In this document: piece after piece, positions 1 through 4,722 of the stretch
Numbering within the stretch: the stretch's first letter is position 1
How the letters are laid out: the number at the start of each line of letters is the position of its first letter
Assembly (NCBI GenBank): GCA_036558265.1
Contig: DATBFY010000327.1
Location: forward strand, 1-5,338
DNA from: RYN-433 sp036558265
GTDB lineage: Bacteria > Planctomycetota > Phycisphaerae > Tepidisphaerales > Tepidisphaeraceae
Direction: 5' to 3'
Length of the DNA: 5,338 bases
Made by a program: the position numbers and the translations under genes
Notes under the pieces: model-generated
What the model was told of the DNA's origin: nothing
Database searches by the model: none
What the model saw: only the letters and a program-made list of their open reading frames with translations

Positions 1-8
1 TTCGGGGC

Positions 9-45
9 AAGATCCTTCGGTCGTTTGAAACTCCCTCAGGATGAC
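9..45. repeat. Fragment of a dispersed intergenic repeat (ATCCTTCG...CTCAGGATGAC type)
   Basis: The segment begins AAGATCCTTCGG and ends CTCCCTCAGGATGAC. ATCCT at 12-16 can pair with AGGAT at 38-42, giving a short imperfect stem. From memory, intergenic elements of the form ATCCTTCG-variable middle-CTCAGGATGAC are scattered through many environmental bacterial genomes, and on the opposite strand produce spurious peptides resembling HPERSEG. The match is recognised by eye and was not searched. It lies upstream of the first gene's promoter and has no visible coding role. Confidence 0.5.
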
Positions 46-82
46 GGCGACTGGACCGCCGTGGTTCGTTCCGGAAGGCTTG

Positions 83-91
83 TGGTACGAT
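83..91 (+). promoter_or_regulatory. Extended -10 promoter element for the glycosyl hydrolase gene
   Basis: TGG followed by TACGAT forms an extended -10 (TGn plus a hexamer matching TATAAT at four of six positions). No convincing -35 lies 16-18 bp upstream, which an extended -10 can tolerate. The hexamer ends at 91 and the GTG start is at 99, so transcription would begin at or within a base or two of the start codon. This is inferred from sequence only. Confidence 0.4.
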
Positions 92-98
92 TCGCGGC

Positions 99-2297
99 GT
101 GAAATTCAAACTGAACCGCCGGGAGTGGATCGGGGCGACGGCCGCGGTGTTGGCGGCGGCCGGCGCAGGGCAAGTTCTCGGTGCGGATGAGGCGCCGGCT
201 GCTGATGCGAAGCCGCCGGGCGAGTGGTTCGACCGCCCGATGCGGTGGGTGCAACTGGTGCTGGCGGAGAACGACCCGGGGACGTACGACGCGAAGTTCT
301 GGCTGGATTATTTCAAGCGGGTGCACGCGGATGCGGCGTGCCTGAGCGCGGGCGGGTGCGTGGCGTATTACCCGACGAAGATCGAGCATCATCACCGCAG
401 CGCGTGGATGAAGGAGGGGACGGATCCGTTCGGCGAACTGGTTGAGGGGTGTCGCAAGCTGGGGATGGTGGTGGTCGCGCGGACGGATCCTCACTCGATC
501 CGCGACGACGCGGCGCAGGCGCATCCGGAGTGGGTGGCGGTCGATGCGCAGGGGCGGAAGCGGCGGCACTGGGCGGCGCCCAACCGGTGGGTTACCTGCG
601 CGCTGGGGCCGTACAACTTCGAGTTCATGACCGAGGTGACCAGGGAGATCGTCCGCCTGTACGGCGTGGACGGGATCTTCGCCAACCGGTGGCAGGGGCA
701 TGGCGTCTGTTATTGCGATTCGTGCAAAACCCGGTTCACGAAGCGATTCGGGCATGACCTGCCGCGCACGACGGATCCGGCAGAGACGGCGTATCGGAAC
801 TGGATCGAGTGGAGCAGCGAGCGGCTGTTTGAGCTGTGGCGGCTATGGGACGGGGAGATTCGCAAGATGAACCCCGGCGCGCGGTACATCGCCAATTCGG
901 GCGGCGGCTCGATGACCACGCTGGACATGCGGACGATTGCCCAGATCGCGCCCACGCTCTTCGCCGACCGGCAGTCGCGGCGGGGCCTGATGGCGCCCTG
1001 GGCGAACGGGAAGAACGGCAAGGAGTTCCGCGCGACGTTCGGGCGCAAGCCGATCGTCGGGATCGCCAGCATCGGCATCGATGATGAGCACCGCTGGAAG
1101 GATTCGGTCAACACCGAGGCGGAGCTGCGGATCTGGCTGGCGGACGGGATCGCCAACGGGCTGCGGCCGTGGGTTGCAAAGTTCAGCGGGGCCATTCACG
1201 ATCCGCGGTGGCTGCCGGTGGTCGAAAAGGTTTACGACTGGCATTGGCGCAACGAGAAGTACCTGCGGAACGAAGAGAACCTGGCGCGGGTGGCGATGGT
1301 CTACTCGCAGCAGACGGGCACGTATTACGGCGGCGTGCAGAAGCACCGGCGGGTGGAGGACCACGAGCTTGGGATGTACCAGGCGCTGGTGGAGGCGCGG
1401 GTGCCGTTCGAGATGGCGCACGATCGCCTGCTCGATCCCGAGCACGTCGGGCGGTACAAGCTGCTGATCCTGCCGAACGTGGCGGCGATGTCGGATGCGC
1501 AATGCGAGCAGATCCGCTCGTTCGTCAAGTCGGGCGGCAGCGTCCTGGCGACGTTCGAGACGTCGCTCTACGACGAACAGGGGCGGCAGCGGCGGGATTT
1601 CGGTCTGGCGGACCTCTTCGGCGTCAGCTACGACGGCACGGTCGCGCGGGACGTGAAGAACGCGTACATGCGGATCGAGGCGCAGACCAAGCACCCGATC
1701 CTCAAGGGACTGGAGAACGCTGGGCGGATCATCAACACGGTGCAGCGGGTGGCGGTTAAGCCGATGGCGACGTTCGCGGATCCCCCGCTCACGCAGGTGC
1801 CGTCGTACCCGGACCTGCCCATGGAGGAGGTCTACCCGCGCGTGCCGCGGACGACGACGCCGGAGGTTTACCTTCGCGAGGTGGGCGCGGGGCGGGTGGC
1901 TTATTTCCCCGGGGATGTGGATCGGACCTTCTGGGAAGTGTTGGCGCTGGATCACGGAACCTTGCTGGGCAACGTCGTCGAATGGGCGCTGAACGAGCCC
2001 CGTCCGGTGGAGGTGACGGGGCAGGGGGTGTTGGACGTCACGGTCTGGCGGCAGAAGGAATCGATGTCGGTTCACCTGGTGAACCTGACCAACCCGATGA
2101 TGATGAAAGGCCCGTTCCGCGAGTTGATCCCGCTGGGCGCGCAGACCGTGCGCGTCCGCCTTCCGAAAGATCGCCAGCCGCGGGGGGTGCGGCTGCTGGT
2201 CGGCGGCGGGACGCCTAAGGTCGCAGCGGACGGGGGCACGCTGACGCTGGGCGTGCCATCGATCCTGGATCACGAGGTGGTGGCGATCGACCTGTGA
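99..2297 (+). CDS. Tat-exported glycosyl hydrolase-like protein (GHL6-type barrel with beta-galactosidase trimerisation-like domain)
   Basis: This 732-residue protein probably acts on a carbohydrate outside the cytoplasm; the substrate cannot be read from sequence. Residues 1-29 are a Tat signal: NRREW with twin arginines 7-8, an Ala-rich core, then GADEAPA, a likely cleavage region. Residues about 45-390 resemble the hypothetical glycosyl hydrolase 6 family (a TIM barrel), with YYPTKIEHHH at 90-99, ARTDPHS at 127-133 and the strand GVDGIFAN at 189-196, followed by a C-x-C-x2-C cluster (C204, C206, C209). Residues about 396-510 resemble the class I glutamine amidotransferase-like trimerisation domain of GH42 beta-galactosidases (YKLLILPNVAAMS, then SGGSVLATFETS). 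Residues about 633-732 look like a beta-sandwich. The GTG start is chosen because the Tat signal begins there; no Shine-Dalgarno sits at normal spacing. Codons favour G at the third position, unlike the last three genes. Catalytic residues cannot be assigned. Exact family is less certain than export and fold. Confidence 0.85.
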   Translation: MKFKLNRREWIGATAAVLAAAGAGQVLGADEAPAADAKPPGEWFDRPMRWVQLVLAENDPGTYDAKFWLDYFKRVHADAACLSAGGCVAYYPTKIEHHHRSAWMKEGTDPFGELVEGCRKLGMVVVARTDPHSIRDDAAQAHPEWVAVDAQGRKRRHWAAPNRWVTCALGPYNFEFMTEVTREIVRLYGVDGIFANRWQGHGVCYCDSCKTRFTKRFGHDLPRTTDPAETAYRNWIEWSSERLFELWRLWDGEIRKMNPGARYIANSGGGSMTTLDMRTIAQIAPTLFADRQSRRGLMAPWANGKNGKEFRATFGRKPIVGIASIGIDDEHRWKDSVNTEAELRIWLADGIANGLRPWVAKFSGAIHDPRWLPVVEKVYDWHWRNEKYLRNEENLARVAMVYSQQTGTYYGGVQKHRRVEDHELGMYQALVEARVPFEMAHDRLLDPEHVGRYKLLILPNVAAMSDAQCEQIRSFVKSGGSVLATFETSLYDEQGRQRRDFGLADLFGVSYDGTVARDVKNAYMRIEAQTKHPILKGLENAGRIINTVQRVAVKPMATFADPPLTQVPSYPDLPMEEVYPRVPRTTTPEVYLREVGAGRVAYFPGDVDRTFWEVLALDHGTLLGNVVEWALNEPRPVEVTGQGVLDVTVWRQKESMSVHLVNLTNPMMMKGPFRELIPLGAQTVRVRLPKDRQPRGVRLLVGGGTPKVAADGGTLTLGVPSILDHEVVAIDL

Positions 2298-2310
2298 CAC
2301 GGGGGTGCGG

Positions 2311-2339
2311 TTGGTGCTCAACTCGCCGCCGCGTAAACT
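2311..2339 (+). promoter_or_regulatory. Sigma70-type promoter upstream of the HEAT-repeat gene
   Basis: TTGGTG (2311-2316) and TAAACT (2334-2339) are separated by exactly 17 bp. The -10 matches consensus at four of six positions and the -35 at its TTG core. Transcription would start near 2346, leaving a leader of about 165 nt before the ATG at 2511. The rest of the 2298-2510 gap shows no gene and no clear intrinsic terminator for the preceding gene. Confidence 0.45.
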
Positions 2340-2510
2340 TGAACACGCTTGGCCTGGCGATTTTCTACACGACCCTTCGGCGCGCCGCCGATAATCACGA
2401 CGTGCCGAACCCCGGTCGCCGTCCAATTGCCCGGAGGAAGACCGCCCCCAGTCGGACGGCCGCTCCCGCGGCGCGCCACCCGACGCAGCTTCGCATTCGT
2501 AAAGGTCCGC

Positions 2511-2876
2511 ATGAGCCGCCACGCCGGCTTGATCCTGATCCTCCTCGCCCTGGGTCCCCTCGCCTGTCGCGGGCCGGCGCCCGCGCCCAGCCTGAGCAGC
2601 AACGATCCCCAGGCAAGGATCCTGGGGATCAGGCAGGCGGCCAGTCAGAACGACCGCGCGGCGCTGCCCCAACTGGTGCAGGCGCTGGACGACGAGGATC
2701 CCGCCGTCCGGCTCTTCGCCATCGGGGCGCTGGAAAAATTTGCGGGCGATCGCTTCGGATACGAGTATTATTTTGACGAAGATCAGCGAAAGCCGTCGCT
2801 CGAGCGCTGGCGAGCGTGGCTCGAACGACAGCGGCGGGAGCGGGAGCCGGTTGACCCACCGTCGCGATCGAAATGA
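2511..2876 (+). CDS. Small HEAT-repeat protein, probable lipoprotein
   Basis: A 121-residue protein of unknown specific role, probably a periplasmic or membrane-anchored binding protein. Residues 1-18 are a signal peptide: MSRHAG, then the hydrophobic core LILILLALGPLA, ending at C19. The lipobox is imperfect (P16-L17-A18-C19; position -3 is normally Leu, Val or Ile), so lipidation is likely but not certain. Residues 32-78 form a HEAT-type helical pair: DPQARILGIRQAA, then LPQLVQALDDEDPAVRLFAIGALEKFAG. The ending FGYEYYFDEDQ...RWRAWLER resembles the tail often seen after HEAT repeats in planctomycete proteins, where a W-x2-W motif (W100, W103) closes the domain. The ATG at 2511 is preceded by AAAGG at 2501-2505, 5 nt away, and starts the signal peptide; an upstream TTG at 2349 would add 54 unlikely residues. 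It is separated from the next gene by 33 nt. Confidence 0.75.
   Translation: MSRHAGLILILLALGPLACRGPAPAPSLSSNDPQARILGIRQAASQNDRAALPQLVQALDDEDPAVRLFAIGALEKFAGDRFGYEYYFDEDQRKPSLERWRAWLERQRREREPVDPPSRSK
2604..2630. repeat. Perfect 10-bp inverted repeat with 7-nt loop inside the HEAT-repeat gene
   Basis: GATCCCCAGG at 2604-2613 is the exact reverse complement of CCTGGGGATC at 2621-2630, with loop CAAGGAT. It covers codons 32-40 (DPQARILGI). No T-tract follows, so it is not a typical intrinsic terminator. It could fold in the mRNA about 90 nt after the start codon. Confidence 0.85.
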
Positions 2877-2882
2877 TATGCT
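2851..2882 (+). promoter_or_regulatory. Possible promoter for the kinase-STAS pair
   Basis: TTGACC at 2851-2856 matches the -35 consensus at five of six positions. TATGCT at 2877-2882 matches the -10 at four of six and is preceded by TGA, giving an extended -10. The spacer is 20 bp, longer than ideal. The element overlaps the last codons and stop of the HEAT-repeat gene. Transcription would begin near 2889, about 20 nt before the GTG at 2910. Confidence 0.4.
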
Positions 2883-2909
2883 GACGGTAACCGCGCGAAC
2901 TGAACCTTC

Positions 2910-3425
2910 GTGAACCCTTCCCGTCGCCCATCCTCGACCCTCCCCCCGCCCCCGCCGGGCGTTGACGTCACGATCGAAAGTGATCCGGCCAACATTGCCG
3001 CGGTGCGGCGCGCGGTCGAGGACCTCGGGCGTACCGCGGGCTTGGACGAGCGGGCGGTGGCGGATCTGGGCTTGTGCGTCAACGAGGCGCTGGCGAACGT
3101 GATCCGGCATGCGTACGGCGGGGCCGCTGGCCGCCCGATTCAGATCCGCGCCCACTGGCGCGACGACGCCCTGGTGGTTACAATCCGGGACTGGGGCAAC
3201 GGGGTGAACCCGGCGTCGCTGCCGCCAAAACCCTACGATCCCCTCGAGCCCGGAGGCCTCGGACTGATCTGTCTTCAGAAGCTGCTGACCGAGGTCGCCT
3301 ACGTCCCACAGGACAACGGCATGCTGCTGGTCATGACCCAACGTCGGAAGTCTCAAAGCCGCCCGCCGCACCGGCCCCATGGCGGCGATGGCGGGCGCAA
3401 CGCACCGGAGCGCGGAAATGAGTGA
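2910..3425 (+). CDS. RsbW/SpoIIAB-type anti-sigma factor serine kinase (HATPase)
   Basis: A 171-residue cytoplasmic protein of the GHKL ATPase superfamily (HATPase_c_2 type). Relatives bind a sigma factor or other partner and phosphorylate a STAS-domain antagonist. The ATP-site motifs are intact: N-box E59-x3-N63 in LCVNEALANVIRHAYGG, G1 box D94-W-G96-N-G98, and G2 box GGLGL at 115-119 followed by the helix ICLQKLL. The core runs from about residue 18 to 144. The N-terminus has a proline run (LPPPPPG, 11-17), and the last 26 residues are polar, basic and probably disordered. The GTG start follows a possible promoter closely and lacks a Shine-Dalgarno. Its end overlaps the STAS gene by 8 nt, so the two are very likely co-translated. 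Its STAS neighbour is the expected substrate. The true regulatory target is not visible; it could be a sigma factor elsewhere or the transporter downstream. Confidence 0.88.
   Translation: MNPSRRPSSTLPPPPPGVDVTIESDPANIAAVRRAVEDLGRTAGLDERAVADLGLCVNEALANVIRHAYGGAAGRPIQIRAHWRDDALVVTIRDWGNGVNPASLPPKPYDPLEPGGLGLICLQKLLTEVAYVPQDNGMLLVMTQRRKSQSRPPHRPHGGDGGRNAPERGNE
3407..3410 (+). promoter_or_regulatory. Ribosome binding site that fixes the STAS gene start
   Basis: GGAG lies 7 nt before the ATG at 3418 and inside the 3' end of the kinase gene. It supports 3418 over the in-frame ATG at 3379, which would add 13 residues (MAAMAGATHRSAE) with no family resemblance. Confidence 0.7.
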
Positions 3426-3789
3426 CGTCAATTCAAGCGGTCTCGACCTCGTCCCCACCTCGCGCTACGACGCCGCCGCCAAGGCCGTCGTCGCCTCGAT
3501 CCGCGGCGAGATCGACCTCCACAACAGCCCCGAGCTCCGCGGGGTCCTCCTGGAACTGCTCGCCAAACACGAACCCAAGCGCCTGATCCTCAACCTCGCC
3601 CAGGTCCCCTACATGGACTCCAGCGCCATCGCCGTGCTGGTCGAGGCCCTGCAGCGGATCCGCAAGATCGGCGGGCGGATCTTCCTGACCGACCTCCAGC
3701 CGCGCGTCAAAGGGCTGCTCGAGATCGCCCGACTCGACTCGATCTTCGTCGTCGCCAAGGATGAGAATGAGGCCTTGAGCAAGCAGTGA
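3418..3789 (+). CDS. STAS-domain protein: anti-sigma factor antagonist (RsbV/SpoIIAA type) or MlaB-like transporter subunit
   Basis: A 123-residue single-domain STAS protein. The strand ASIRGEIDLHNSPELR (26-41) matches the start of the anti-sigma antagonist fold, and LILNLAQVPYMDSSAIAVLVEAL (with YMDSSA at 65-70) holds the phosphorylation loop. D67-S68-S69 is the conserved motif; by alignment with SpoIIAA Ser58 the phospho-acceptor would be S69. The Gly usual after DSS in SpoIIAA is Ala here (DSSAIA). GGRIFLTDLQPRVKGLLEIARL (85-106) is the typical last strand and helix. The normal model is a switch: unphosphorylated protein binds the kinase partner and frees its target. Position supports two roles: it is coupled to a kinase upstream, while an MlaE/MlaF pair follows, and MlaB of E. 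coli is also a STAS protein. Family assignment is firm; which partner it serves is open. Confidence 0.9.
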   Translation: MSDVNSSGLDLVPTSRYDAAAKAVVASIRGEIDLHNSPELRGVLLELLAKHEPKRLILNLAQVPYMDSSAIAVLVEALQRIRKIGGRIFLTDLQPRVKGLLEIARLDSIFVVAKDENEALSKQ

Positions 3790-3800
3790 AGGTGGGGTGA

Positions 3801-3888
3801 CGTCCGTTGTCCGTGGTCCGTTGTTGAACCGCCGCAGCGTCAACCGGTTGCCCGCCGACGACTGACAACGGACAACTGACAACGGACC
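3801..3888. repeat. Long inverted repeat made of 14-nt units between the STAS and mlaE genes
   Basis: The left arm has GTCCGTTGT at 3802-3810 and again at 3816-3824, a 14-nt period. The right arm has ACTGACAACGGAC at 3861-3873 and again at 3875-3887, also a 14-nt period. Bases 3802-3824 pair with 3865-3887 with 21 of 23 positions complementary (mismatches 3812/3877 and 3815/3874). The 40-nt loop contains the perfect palindrome CAACCGGTTG (3841-3850). The right arm ends about 5 nt before the mlaE ATG. From memory, GACAACGGAC-type repeats are scattered in intergenic DNA of planctomycetes and other environmental bacteria and produce spurious SVVSGQ/PLSVV peptides. No target-site duplication was seen. 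Confidence 0.8.
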
Positions 3889-3892
3889 GCGT

Positions 3893-4705
3893 ATGCCTCG
3901 AATCGTCAATCACGCCGTCAATCCCCTGCGTCCGGTACGCTCGGTCATCGAGTTCCTCGGCGGCCTTTCGCTGCTCCTCCTCGACACGTTCCGCACGGTC
4001 CCCAACGCGCTGCTCTCCAAGCGCGGGCGCCGCCTGGGCTGGCAGAACCTCTGGTTCCAGATGGATCGCGTCGGGGTAAAGGCGATCCCGATCGTCGCGC
4101 TGGTGCTCTTCTGCATCGGCGCGATCCTCGCGCTGCAGATGGCGCCGATCCTCCGCGAGTACGGCAAGGTCGACAGCGTCGCCGACGTGATCTCCGTCGC
4201 CATCTTCCGCGAGCTGGGCCCGCTGGTGAGCGCGATCGTGCTCACCGGCTTCGCCGGCGCGTCCATCGCCGCCGAGATGGGCACGATGGTGGTCTCCGAG
4301 GAGATCGAGGCCCTGGAGGCCCACGCGATCAACCCGGTGCGGTTCCTGGTCGTCCCGCGCGTGCTGGCGACCACCGTCATGATGATCTGCATCGCCATCC
4401 TGGGCGACACCGCCGGCATCGTCGGCGGCCTCTCGGTCTCCGGCGCGTTCCTGGGCATCGGCCACCAGCAATACGTCACCCACACCTTCGACATCCTCAA
4501 GCTGATGGACTTCTTCACCGGCCTGGTGAAGGCCGGCGTCTTCGGCTCGCTGATCGCCGGACTGGCCTGCCACCTGGGCCTGGGCGTCACCGGCGGCGCC
4601 CAGGGCGTCGGCAGCGCCACCACCAAGACCGTCGTCTACACGATCGTAGCGCTCATTACGGTCGACCTGCTCTTCACGGCCGTGTTCTATTACCTGGGGT
4701 TCTAG
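3893..4705 (+). CDS. mlaE: MlaE-family ABC transporter permease (MCE-type lipid transport)
   Basis: A 270-residue inner-membrane permease, close to the 260 residues of E. coli MlaE. It should dimerise, sit between an MlaF-type ATPase and an MCE (MlaD-like) protein, and move phospholipids or related lipids between the inner and outer membranes. Hydrophobic segments lie at about 20-40, 63-83, 108-125, 155-185, 208-230 and 247-268. Family signatures are present: FRELGPLVSAIVLTG (105-119), ASIAAEMGTM (123-132), the coupling region EEIEALEAHAINPVRFLVVPRVLA (136-159), and GVGSATTKTVV (238-248). The ATG at 3893 gives the expected N-terminal length but has no clear Shine-Dalgarno, and the inverted repeat ends just before it. 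The ATPase gene follows after 17 nt. Direction of lipid transport and the exact substrate are not shown by sequence. Codons favour C at the third position. Confidence 0.92.
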   Translation: MPRIVNHAVNPLRPVRSVIEFLGGLSLLLLDTFRTVPNALLSKRGRRLGWQNLWFQMDRVGVKAIPIVALVLFCIGAILALQMAPILREYGKVDSVADVISVAIFRELGPLVSAIVLTGFAGASIAAEMGTMVVSEEIEALEAHAINPVRFLVVPRVLATTVMMICIAILGDTAGIVGGLSVSGAFLGIGHQQYVTHTFDILKLMDFFTGLVKAGVFGSLIAGLACHLGLGVTGGAQGVGSATTKTVVYTIVALITVDLLFTAVFYYLGF

Positions 4706-4708
4706 GAG
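4704..4708 (+). promoter_or_regulatory. Probable ribosome binding site for the ATPase gene
   Basis: AGGAG overlaps the stop codon of mlaE and lies 14 nt before the ATG at 4723, longer than the usual spacing. An in-frame TAA at 4714-4716 rules out any earlier start, so the ATG is the only candidate despite the distance. Confidence 0.45.
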
Positions 4709-4722
4709 ACGCGTAAGACGTA

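Noticed and set aside
36..755. A 239-codon minus-strand open frame near the left edge
   Set aside because: Arg/Pro/His-rich shadow of the hydrolase gene, with no domain or ribosome site.
2298..2350. Search for an intrinsic terminator after the hydrolase gene
   Set aside because: No stem followed by a T-run is visible, so no terminator is claimed here; none was seen elsewhere in the window either.
2390..2404. GATAAT (2390-2395) with a GTG at 2402, the same geometry as the first gene's promoter
   Set aside because: The frame from 2402 runs to 2776 as an Arg/Pro-rich shadow overlapping the HEAT gene out of frame, and no -35 is visible. It might be a secondary promoter for the HEAT gene, but the 2311-2339 element is better supported.
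2349..2510. Upstream TTG extension of the HEAT-repeat gene
   Set aside because: It would bury the signal peptide behind 54 Arg/Pro-rich residues; the ATG at 2511 has a nearby purine-rich site.
2963..3430. The 8-bp palindrome TGACGTCA at 2963-2970 and 3423-3430
   Set aside because: One copy lies within kinase codons and the other at the gene overlap. Two 8-bp matches in GC-rich DNA are weak evidence for an operator.
843..3458. An 871-codon open frame on the minus strand crossing three + strand genes
   Set aside because: Its translation is rich in Arg, His and Pro with no recognisable domain, and it lies opposite genes with clear family motifs. Long antisense frames are expected in GC-rich DNA.
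3707..4573. A 288-codon minus-strand open frame opposite mlaE
   Set aside because: Its product is a low-complexity His/Asp/Glu/Gly/Ala-rich string, the shadow of the GC-rich permease gene; part of it also crosses the intergenic repeat.
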